Source of the DNA: Gammaproteobacteria bacterium
GTDB lineage: Bacteria > Pseudomonadota > Gammaproteobacteria > Pseudomonadales > Azotimanducaceae
Direction of reading: 5' to 3'
Length of the DNA stretch: 64,000 nucleotides
NCBI GenBank assembly: GCA_009840545.1
Contig: VXNM01000010.1
Location: 778,627-842,626, forward strand
Positions 10,601 to 16,247 of this stretch are shown here, one piece after another; position 1 is the first letter of the stretch; each line of letters begins with the position of its first letter. Position numbers and translations under genes: made by a program. The notes under the pieces are model-generated. The model saw only the letters and a program-made list of their open reading frames with translations, made no database searches and was not told the DNA's origin.

Positions 10601-12932
10601 GGTCGAGGTTGAGAACGCGGCTCCAATGCTGGTCAGCGAAATCGACGACCAGAAATTGACGGTAGTAGAACCGATCATGATTTCGGTAGCCGACAACTTC
10701 ATGGATCCGGATGGTGATCCCCTGACCTTCATGGCGGTTTCTTCCAACGAAGCGGCCGCAACGGTACGCGTAAACGATGCGGACATCACAATCACGGCTG
10801 TTAAAGTCGGGTTCACGAATGTCACAGTGACTGCTTCCGACCCCGATGGCTTGTCTGTTTCAGACACGTTTGAAGTCGAGGTCGAGAACGCAGCGCCCAT
10901 GATGGTGGGCACTTTGGATGACCAAGTGGTCACTCGAGGTGAACCGCTGACATTCTCGATAGCTGGAGTGTTTATGGATCCGGATGGCGATCCGCTTACT
11001 AATACAGCGGGTTCGGCGGATGCTTCCATTGCGACGGCAACTGTTTCGGGCGACGATGTGACCTTAGATGGTCTCGCACCTGGAACGACGATGATCACGA
11101 TTACGGCAAGCGACCCCGATGGACTCAGTGCATCTGGTTCGTTCAGCGTCAGAGTCGAGACGATTCCGGAAGCGGTTGGCACGATTGCCGATATCACGCT
11201 TCAAATCGGTGGAGACTCTACTGAAATGAATATCGCGCAGTACTTCGAGGACGACGATGGCGATACGTTGAGCTATGCGGTTGCAACCTCTGGGAATGCA
11301 GCCACTGCTTCGTTGAGTGGATCTGACCTCACGGTCGCACCGTTCACTAGAGGCTCCGCGACGATCACGCTGACAGCGTCCGATCCTAAGGGAAGAAGTG
11401 CTACGCAATCGTTCACTGCGAACGTTAGCGATTCCGAACTCAGAAACATTGCGGAAATGGCTTTGGCGCACCACGGACGCGCGGTTCTATCCAGCGTATC
11501 TGCGGTACTTGGCGCACGGCTTGAGTCCGATCGGGTCGACTCTGGTATGTCGTTTGGACGATATGCTGATTATCTTCCCTCAGAGGATGTTCTTGTGCGA
11601 CTTGGTGATTCACCTCTTTCGTACATGCAGCAATTCAGCCATACCAACAACACTGTCAACAGTGCGAATCCAAGCATGAGCTGGGGTTCGAACAACGGTA
11701 GCGCTATGCAGTCTTCGATTGGTTCCCCAATTGAATCGACCTCACCAAGGCTTGATGCTCTCTTCAATCCATTTACTTCGAAGAATTTCTCGAAGACTCT
11801 GAATGGAAATGGAGGAATCGGTTCTTGGTCAGTATGGGGTGGTTTCGACGCTCAGAGCTTTGAAGGCGACGGCTATAGCGGCGATGCGACTTCGCTGTTC
11901 CTCGGTGTAGATGTACAGACAAATGTCTGCTGGTTGTTCGGCGTATCCATCGCCAGTAATACAGGCGAGAGCGACTACACATGGGGTTCTGCGACTCAGA
12001 CGATGGAGACTTCTCTAACCACCATATTGCCGTATGTGCGATATCAACCTACAGACGGCAAGTCTTCGTTCTACGGAGTGTTTGGTAGTGGTTCCGGAGA
12101 GGCAGAATCGACGGTTATCAATGCATCGAATCAAACTAGCGATCTCTCACTGAGTCTTGGTCTCGGCGGGATGCGGTATGAGTTTGCCGAAGCCGGCAAC
12201 TTCGACCTTGCGTTCCGAGGCGACATCGGCTTTGCGAGTATTGAGACTGCTAGCGGAGACGGCGCGATCGACGGCCTTGCTGCGGATGTCAATAGAATTC
12301 GCGCAGGAGTTGAAGCTTCAATGCAAGTGGATCCAGGAAATGGTGGCTCGGTTGTTCCCTTTGGTGAATTGGCCGTTCGTAACGATGGCGGAGATGGTGT
12401 AACCGGATCAGGTCTTGAAGTTGCGGGTGGAATTCGATTCTCGCAAGACCAGTTCAGCTTTGAAGCCCGCGGACGCCTGACGGCCGCTCATGGTGGTGAG
12501 GAATTCAGCGAGCAGGGCATAAGCGTAGTGGCTGCCTTCCAACCCGCACAGGATGGAACCGGCTTCTCGCTGTCTGTTGCTCCAAGCTGGGGAAGCACTT
12601 CCTCGAGACAAGATCTCGTTTGGAGTGATACCACGATGATGGGAGTTTCAACTGCACTTCCGGAAACTAACGTACTGCGTTCGCCCAATGGAAAGTCCAT
12701 TGACACTACCTTAGGCTATGGTTTCCGACTGAGCAACGGTAAATTCGCACTTGTTCCATCCATTCGAGCAAATTCTGGCTCTGCGGATGTCAAGTCGACC
12801 CTAATCGGCGTTGAACTGAAACAGCTGATTCAAACTCCTCGATCTGTATATCTCAATTTTGCCTTCGGCGAAGTTGAAGATAGATTTGGATCCGATCGAC
12901 AGATTGGACTGGATCTGAGGATCCTGTTCTAA
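4689..12932 (+). CDS. Giant cadherin/Ig-repeat autotransporter-like surface protein, 2747 residues
   Basis: The start is ATG 4689, eight bases after AGGAGGA (4674-4680). It is followed by a signal peptide cleaved near residue 38 (FAAPAWA). Upstream in-frame codons lack a binding site and a signal sequence. Order: N-terminal Ig-like part; fibronectin-III-like domain (~192-318); cadherin-like domains; a conserved ANEGPDIRSVAQVTG segment with CAPCTGNP; further cadherin-like repeats; tandem Ig-like repeats with DPDGD and TVTATDP motifs (~1500-2160); boundary VSDSELR with a helix (~2247-2283); and a barrel domain (~2380-2747) ending in Leu-Phe. This is the type V pattern: passenger, pore-spanning helix, barrel. 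An adhesin role is inferred. The many acidic DxD/DPDGD loops suggest Ca2+ binding. A strong terminator follows immediately. Confidence 0.9.
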   Translation: MEKQREVAGSSEFLRLAMKAVGGASVLALGLFAAPAWATCAFTAPTERTSTGVNGWDDAEADSGSLVYIQGDTTGTTLPAIADADACDGEGAVQLTLWKDGVQVEAGATDTSLMLLELMDGDATTNSEVTVATTGTGESSISTTGATLTYTVASTDPSFHNAAPVALQLRAEKAFSGGDVATFDFTVTIRPTALGTPPADVELYSETATSIYVEFTGDGNDANASLDPATEDTTATGYEIKYTYTPSGTMAMPVTRTMTVMDTATGTDAAGTAGVNPRQSATLTGLAAGAEYTISVMGVRGTGYARSESAATTTDEDTTTPLTISTRMPYYNPRQEPDNEMAMPYKISVGETVDLDVKNLIYLGLAGAAADPAMSDQPIADPGNPALDDTEGRGEAGSTPTFNFAVAAGNSTTLRVEYLNDGDGNNADDLLRLSGLMDTDGGQRTVTITATSMDGMTTLRGDMRVQVLENFAPVFAISEATVDWNVSTEGNDPLAFEIDVMANFVDDQISDANTGDCTDENASNDANCDHTLEFSMTGDTRWFEIDEDTGVISVKGPSAGSTQTTEEYLEAVKEGDQYELTVKATDQSDASDTMTIFVDAVGEENDAPKRRARQSDVFLQPLTEANGGGYRMARNLRSQFSDEEMDDLCFEIRGSSLTDSDGNTLADASLGGASSCQNDSLTITMRLPSTDPEDENFPLLGKYGKETVSVEVGAYERGSTPRVSTAGVVTVSVHLVYGANEGPDIRSVAQVTGQDLHVVSGGYEIDEGADIRLTFTADDAQPGDDELCWSPEGRCAPCTGNPAESRTTDSQGNTIHRRTSNRVLNGVSHEYDVIIAGTMRSRWDPTNITQVTDFERHNGVYTVRLCTTDLAGESHRISFDVMLKDVEEMPELDDIDPLYMVVGDFSSDVDLSDYASDGDGKSDIVSYDANCIISCQGALTFEVQDGVVRITPSSTQLGDPDVDDVVEVEIEASATDSTGQTAYQTFIVTVKDRNTMPQFDGGLASVAYTVKENSGVGTAVGEPLAVSDVDDGDRLSVKVFGSDNFSAGIVRTSPTDAEPEDVTYGVQIRVAKAGMDFESDRNQFDITVQIEDNYGGRDSIDAHVSLTDINESPELEGDDIEDMMILDGLTRCVVDASEHFSDPDNRDQQAGLLIDASSTRPADVGVSIVDNNMVCITGKNVGTGPARIKVTATDREDLQVSKSFRVSVEPNMPPMLVGDGIPDAETQEGGNTGDMDLSMYFDDGDMLYDEVLTYSFTMDDPGDIATGALVGDQTMLRIYGDNKGLVDVTVTATDEKGQSVSSMFEVQVIRNYAPSVDMEAIAMQEQYIGKEYDPIDATQVFMDEGDTLDYSITTSNPDIATAAIKYDEMGGPWIVVHLHSPGTVDVTMTATDSAQQSASITFTLIVHPRNDPPMLAMAIGDMELIELRSLNIDLAPVFTDDYDMIDIVVVNEDETIADVVHRTTTNMIRVYGNEPGETTVVVTATDDIGQSVADTFVVTVVENHPPVVANKVEKTYLFVYRSIEVDLSETFSDANEDPLVLTAESANEDVATVSLDGTTLTINGIMVGQTSVLLTATDPGELTVQHVFDVEVESDSPFVVEGNEIPDQMLTVVDPVTVSFADTFGDPEDDELTYMAMSADEGVATVMIEGTDLTITGVMVGETTVTLYASDPYDNMASVTFGVEVVNAMAMVVMDIPDQTMTVVEPVTISIADTFSDPDGDELTYMAMSSNEDAATVMLDGTDLTITAVKVGMATVTVTATDPGGLSAETSFDVTVENAAPMLVTEIPNQTMTVVEPLMIPIEGNFMDPDGDALTYMAMSSNEAAATVSVESDGTQDHPGTYLMITAVKVGMTTITLTAMDPDGLYAMDSFDVEVENAAPMLVNEIADVTMTVVDPVMISIADTFMDPDGDELTYMAMSSNEAAATVSVEMGDTQDHPGAYLMITAVKVGMTTITVTAMDPGGLYAMDSFEVEVENAAPMLVSEIDDQKLTVVEPIMISVADNFMDPDGDPLTFMAVSSNEAAATVRVNDADITITAVKVGFTNVTVTASDPDGLSVSDTFEVEVENAAPMMVGTLDDQVVTRGEPLTFSIAGVFMDPDGDPLTNTAGSADASIATATVSGDDVTLDGLAPGTTMITITASDPDGLSASGSFSVRVETIPEAVGTIADITLQIGGDSTEMNIAQYFEDDDGDTLSYAVATSGNAATASLSGSDLTVAPFTRGSATITLTASDPKGRSATQSFTANVSDSELRNIAEMALAHHGRAVLSSVSAVLGARLESDRVDSGMSFGRYADYLPSEDVLVRLGDSPLSYMQQFSHTNNTVNSANPSMSWGSNNGSAMQSSIGSPIESTSPRLDALFNPFTSKNFSKTLNGNGGIGSWSVWGGFDAQSFEGDGYSGDATSLFLGVDVQTNVCWLFGVSIASNTGESDYTWGSATQTMETSLTTILPYVRYQPTDGKSSFYGVFGSGSGEAESTVINASNQTSDLSLSLGLGGMRYEFAEAGNFDLAFRGDIGFASIETASGDGAIDGLAADVNRIRAGVEASMQVDPGNGGSVVPFGELAVRNDGGDGVTGSGLEVAGGIRFSQDQFSFEARGRLTAAHGGEEFSEQGISVVAAFQPAQDGTGFSLSVAPSWGSTSSRQDLVWSDTTMMGVSTALPETNVLRSPNGKSIDTTLGYGFRLSNGKFALVPSIRANSGSADVKSTLIGVELKQLIQTPRSVYLNFAFGEVEDRFGSDRQIGLDLRILF
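9480..11170 (+). repeat. Tandem Ig-like coding repeats (about 270-297 bp)
   Basis: Repeats begin with an APMLV.EI..Q/VTMTVV-type motif and contain DPDGD.LTYMAMSSNEAAATV and ITAVKVGMTTITVTA. Two neighbouring copies near 10020 and 10320 share long near-identical DNA at a 297-bp period and both carry a 9-10 residue insert (TQDHPG). The neighbouring copies have the shorter ~90-residue unit. Near identity implies recent expansion or gene conversion. Confidence 0.8.
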
Positions 12933-12933
12933 G

Positions 12934-13539
12934 CTAGACAGCATCACTTAAACTAACAACGTGCCGGCGAAAGCCGGCACGTTTTTTTGTGCTCCCGAAA
13001 TCGTTGAGCGAGGACCGCACCCCAATGGAAAATAAATGCCTTTCTGATTTGTTTTTGAACGAAGATCTTGGGTCTATCGACAACCCGCGCCCAGAGAATC
13101 GCGTTTCAGTTAGATCTAATTCTTCGCCGATGCCCAAAGCTGCTAGTTGACCAACAGGGGAACGGTAGCTTGCCAGATGGACATTGCATTCTTGAATTTG
13201 AACCATCGGAGTCTTTCTACAAGGAAAATATGTTTGACGAACACCATTGCTGTCAGTACACGCTATACGAGCGATCGCTGGTTCGTCCCGAAGACGTTCG
13301 ACGCTAATCCGGTTTTGAGCCATGATTTCGTCCAATTTTGTAACCCCGTCCCACGGTCCCCTGGGTGGCCAAACCGTTAGGTTCTTCGGTGTCTCCGCTA
13401 TCTTCCTGCGCGCCGCTCGAGAGACTTCATCCAAGATCTTGAGCGTCTCCTGAGCCACCAGTACTATTTTTTGTTGTGTATCACTTGGGGCACCAGGCAA
13501 GACTTGCTGCGCCAATCGATTTGGGTTTGAATCTGTCAT
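12934..13539 (-). CDS. Hypothetical protein, probably 3'-truncated or decayed
   Basis: I cannot name a family. Residues 1-143 look like real protein: a helical N-terminus (AQETLKILDEVSRAARRKI), then IARIACTDSNGVRQTYF and a conserved-looking SYRSPVGQLAALGIGEELDL strand region. From about residue 144 (nt 13110 downward) the sequence becomes basic, low in structure and reads through the terminator of the opposite-strand gene, which real coding sequence would rarely do. The best reading is a gene that lost its 3' end by deletion or frameshift and now runs to a chance stop. The ATG at 13539 has no clear ribosome binding site. It sits at the edge of a patch with other relics (fic 5' end, istB). Confidence 0.4.
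   Translation of the reverse strand: MTDSNPNRLAQQVLPGAPSDTQQKIVLVAQETLKILDEVSRAARRKIAETPKNLTVWPPRGPWDGVTKLDEIMAQNRISVERLRDEPAIARIACTDSNGVRQTYFPCRKTPMVQIQECNVHLASYRSPVGQLAALGIGEELDLTETRFSGRGLSIDPRSSFKNKSERHLFSIGVRSSLNDFGSTKKRAGFRRHVVSLSDAV
12958..12988 (+). terminator. Rho-independent terminator of the 4689 gene
   Basis: AACGTGCCGGC (12958-12968), GAAA tetraloop, GCCGGCACGTT (12973-12983), continuing into a T run to 12988, beginning about 25 bases after the stop codon. Confidence 0.92.
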
Positions 13540-13910
13540 TTCAGTTCTGAGAGTTGTTAGAAAGGAGTGCGTACGTCTTGGGAATCAGGTTTGATAGACT
13601 GGACATGCCCATGGCTATGAGAATGAAAGCTCTTGATTCAATCAAGCCCAGAAAACCGTTTAGCGACCTTATTCTTAGAATTTCTGGCCGTTAAGTCAAC
13701 TATTGCGTAATCGCAGAGATATAGCGTTTCAGATCGTATGGAAATCGACACCACGACAGTGTACTAAGGCGACTGTATCTGCGCACATGGACGTTCTTTG
13801 TACCCTCCTGAGAACTGTGGCTCACTTTGGTACTCTTTGTCGCAATTGATTCGTGCGAAATCGTCAGGGCTCTCTCCTACCGAAACTACAGATTTGTCAC
13901 GATTAACCCC
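13540..13910. other. Intergenic stretch, no gene seen
   Basis: I see no convincing coding sequence, RNA gene or terminator. A minus-strand open stretch at 13764-13985 has no homology-like features and overlaps the fic relic, so it is not called. Confidence 0.5.
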
Positions 13911-14019
13911 GGTTTGTGTGTTTTGAATCATACTTTTAACGCACACAAGAGTGTTTGTAGTAGTTAGATCGCACACAATAGCCATCGTTTCGTCTCGGAT
14001 TCAACCACGTGGACTTTAG
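13911..14019 (+). pseudogene. Relic of the 5' end of a second fic-like gene (promoter/operator and first codons)
   Basis: Positions 13911-13969 align without gaps to 14258-14316, upstream of and into the intact fic gene, at a constant 347-base offset. The inverted arms are kept (TTGTGTG 13914-13920, CACACAA 13942-13948), with the same 28-base arm spacing as the intact copy. Where the intact gene begins ATG the relic has GTA, and the frame then reads VVVRSHTIA against MVIRPHTNM before losing similarity and reaching a stop. It appears to be a decayed duplicate of promoter, operator and the first codons. Confidence 0.5.
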
Positions 14020-14247
14020 GAATAGGTACGTGTTTTCCGATTAGACAAAGCTAAACGTAAACCGAATTGCTAGGGAGCTAGGTCAATTCCCAGAAATGAG
14101 CACTAAATTAACGAAAAAAATTCTCTGGAAAGAACTTTGGATTCTCCCGTTCGGTACAACGATCAGCAATCATAGAAAAGTCTAATAGGTATACGCACAT
14201 CCAGTGGGACTAACAAAAAGCATCTTCAAATCTGATGCCAAACAAGC
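14020..14247. other. Intergenic stretch between fic relic and fic promoter
   Basis: AT-rich, no open frame or RNA structure that I can support. It may be the eroded body of the relic gene, but I see no residual Fic motif. Confidence 0.4.
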
Positions 14248-14295
14248 TTGTTATGACGTTTTATGTGCGGTAAAATACACATTCAACGCACATAA
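14248..14295 (+). promoter_or_regulatory. fic promoter overlapped by a palindromic operator-like site
   Basis: TTGTTA (14248-14253), 17-bp spacer, TAAAAT (14271-14276). Perfect inverted arms TTATGTGCG (14261-14269) and CGCACATAA (14287-14295) lie on either side of the -10 box, the second one over the expected start of transcription. This is the geometry of a repressor site. The same arms with the same spacing occur in the relic 347 bases upstream. Confidence 0.6.
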
Positions 14296-14303
14296 ACTCC
14301 TTT

Positions 14304-15428
14304 ATGGTAATTAGACCACATACAAATATGAAGCCTCATGAATTGCCCCCGTTGCCTCCCAAAGACGTACATCTGGAGGGTCTCATACCGTTAATTGGAC
14401 GAGCAAACGCCATGCTCGCACGATACGACGGTCTCTTGGAAAGTCTTATCAATCCACAGGTGTTGCTAGCTCCCCTCGCAACGAAAGAGGCTGAGCTATC
14501 CTCGCGTATTGAAGGAACAATAGCTACAGCAAACGAGGTCTACCAAAAGGAGGCGGGTAGAGAATTTGAGCCCCAAAAGGTAGCCGACATAAACGAGGTC
14601 ATCAACTACCGGTCCGCACTAAGACTTGCCTCACGCGAAATTCAAACTCGACCCATAGGCTTATACCTCATTCGTCAATTGCACGAAGCACTAATGCTCG
14701 ACGTTAGGGGAGATCAGTTCCAAGGCGGCAGATTTAGAGAAACCCAGAACTGGATTGGACCTACAGGGTGCACCATCGAAGAAGCAGTTTATGTTCCGCC
14801 GTCTCCCCTACAACTCACTGACCATCTTTCTCAATTTGAGGAATACATGACCAGTGATCAAACGGAACCGGATCCCGTTGTGCGAACCGCTTGTCTTCAT
14901 GCGCAATTCGAACTCATTCATCCATTCGATGATGGAAATGGACGAATTGGAAGGTTGCTAATCCCCCTCTATCTCACTAAAGTAGGAAGTCTAGCGCAAC
15001 CATCGTTCTATATTAGTGGGTACTTTGAAGCTAATCGCTCAGAGTATATCCAACGTCTCGGTGCCATTTCGAAAGAAGGAGATTGGGAGGGCTGGATAAA
15101 GTTCTTTCTTGCTGCAACCGTTGAACAAGCACAATCAAATTTGGAGCTTGTTCGAAGTATGAGACAACTTTATGAAGAGAAAAAGGACGAGTTCACAAAG
15201 CTGCTCAAGACGGAACAGGCTGTACCGTTGCTCGATTTTCTGTTTGAGATCCCCACGTTCTACTCTCCATGGGTTCATCAGAAACTCGGAATCAAACGTG
15301 AGCGAGCTGCAGGTTATCTTCGCATCTTGCTCGAGAAGGAAGTCTTGACGCAGATTGTTCCAGCATCCGGACGAAAGGGAGCGATTCTCTCTTTCAGCTC
15401 TCTATTGAGCATTGCCGATCAGCAATAA
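14304..15428 (+). CDS. fic: Fic family protein (class II, N-terminal inhibitory motif)
   Basis: Fic proteins transfer AMP (or another phosphate-containing group) to hydroxyl side chains of target proteins. The catalytic motif HPFDDGNGR is intact at residues 206-214. The autoinhibitory motif S-x-x-x-E-G (SSRIEG, 66-71) lies in the N-terminal region, which places the protein in class II with an inhibitory helix. The C-terminal ~85 residues resemble a winged-helix DNA-binding domain (WVHQKLGIKRERAAGYLRILLEKEVL is the probable HTH region, split here only by position). 374 residues is normal for this type. The start could instead be ATG 14328. No ribosome binding site is evident for either. With the DNA-binding tail and the palindrome over its promoter, self-repression is likely. 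No partner gene is adjacent. Confidence 0.9.
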   Translation: MVIRPHTNMKPHELPPLPPKDVHLEGLIPLIGRANAMLARYDGLLESLINPQVLLAPLATKEAELSSRIEGTIATANEVYQKEAGREFEPQKVADINEVINYRSALRLASREIQTRPIGLYLIRQLHEALMLDVRGDQFQGGRFRETQNWIGPTGCTIEEAVYVPPSPLQLTDHLSQFEEYMTSDQTEPDPVVRTACLHAQFELIHPFDDGNGRIGRLLIPLYLTKVGSLAQPSFYISGYFEANRSEYIQRLGAISKEGDWEGWIKFFLAATVEQAQSNLELVRSMRQLYEEKKDEFTKLLKTEQAVPLLDFLFEIPTFYSPWVHQKLGIKRERAAGYLRILLEKEVLTQIVPASGRKGAILSFSSLLSIADQQ

Positions 15429-15884
15429 CTCAATTGGTGATTTGGGTTTATACCACCAGAGTCTGAATATTTCCTCCATGTTGAGCTGCCCATTGAAGTT
15501 GCGATGAGTTGTTGAACAGTGCACAATGATGCGCCAATGACTTCACGACCTTGCGGCAAGTCCAAGTAAAACGTGTGATGAACATGTTGTGGACATGTGG
15601 ACGCCGGTTTCCACATACCAAAGATCTAACATAACCACTTGGAAGACAGAATGCTTGCCAAGCTGCCAGAATTTGAACTACTCACCTGATTATGAGACCA
15701 TCCAAGTTATCGCAAGAGTAATCTGCTCAAGAATCAAAACGAAATAGGACAAGAGATTTCAGCGAGCAGAAGGTTCTGTCTTTGCATCAAAAGTAGTGGG
15801 AATTTTTCGGTGTAGAGAAATTTCGTGGTTCATGGCTAAGCGACCTTCCGTTGTCAATGTCAAGAAAAAATGTTCCACTTTTGT
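15429..15884. other. Intergenic stretch after fic
   Basis: No gene recognised. A minus-strand open stretch (15419-15616) overlaps the end of fic and has no recognisable motif. The segment around 15855-15890 contains repeated TGTCAA-type words (TTGTCAATGTCAAG, TTTTGTCAAC) and may be the right end of the IS21-type element whose istB remnant follows. Confidence 0.4.
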
Positions 15885-15885
15885 C

Positions 15886-15917
15886 AACTTCAGGGGCTAG
15901 CCCCTGAAAGTTTTTTT
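15886..15917 (+). terminator. Hairpin with T run, reading on the plus strand
   Basis: Perfect palindrome TTCAGGGGCTAGCCCCTGAA (15889-15908), extendable through AACT/AGTT, followed by a run of T to about 15917. It could end transcription from fic. It also overlaps the stop codon of the istB remnant on the other strand, so it may belong to the old element's end. Confidence 0.65.
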
Positions 15918-16050
15918 CTTCGTTTTCCTGTTTTCGATCAGCTCCTTTCGTTTCGCCCGATAGTCGCACATGTGGTAGCTCGATCCCTGGATGTTCACCA
16001 CGTGGCAGTGGTGCAGCAGCAGATTCAACGATATGAAGCAGAATCGTACG
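15897..16050 (-). pseudogene. Remnant of an IS21-family istB (transposition ATPase), C-terminal fragment
   Basis: On the minus strand the frame reads LLLHHCHVVNIQGSSYHM, then a basic tail ending at TAG (15899-15897). LLHHxHVxxIxGxSYR is the characteristic C-terminal signature of IstB-type ATPases. Upstream the frame is soon broken by a stop, and no Walker motifs or istA are present, so only about 50 residues survive. It marks an old insertion next to the third surface-protein gene. Confidence 0.6.
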
Positions 16051-16194
16051 CTTCCGCTAGTTATCGTCGACTATGTCAGGTGGCTCAGGCTTTGGACGTA
16101 CGAGTCGAGAACGTCAAGCTGATAGTTAGATAGTCGTACAGGATCTCTGTGCTAACTGGCAAACTAGCATCAATACACTGATTCAGAAAAAGAA

Positions 16195-16226
16195 AACCCG
16201 CGTGCTGGCGAACCAACACGCGGGTT
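16195..16226 (-). terminator. Rho-independent terminator of the 24062 surface-protein gene
   Basis: AACCCGCGTG (16195-16204) and CACGCGGGTT (16217-16226) form a 10-bp stem with a 12-nt loop. On the minus strand it is followed by TTTTCTTTTT and lies about 20 bases after the stop codon. Confidence 0.88.
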
Positions 16227-16247
16227 GTTGTAGCAACTAGACTACGA

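Noticed and set aside
9480-11170. Regular repeats considered as a CRISPR or satellite array
   Set aside because: The period of 270-297 bp is in frame and encodes Ig-like domains.
13764-13985. 73-codon minus-strand open frame
   Set aside because: No motif, no binding site, and it covers the fic promoter relic.
15419-15616. 65-codon minus-strand frame after fic
   Set aside because: Overlaps the fic 3' end and shows no recognisable domain.
15870-16133. Plus-strand 87-codon open frame
   Set aside because: It is the antisense of the istB remnant. The IstB signature is on the minus strand.
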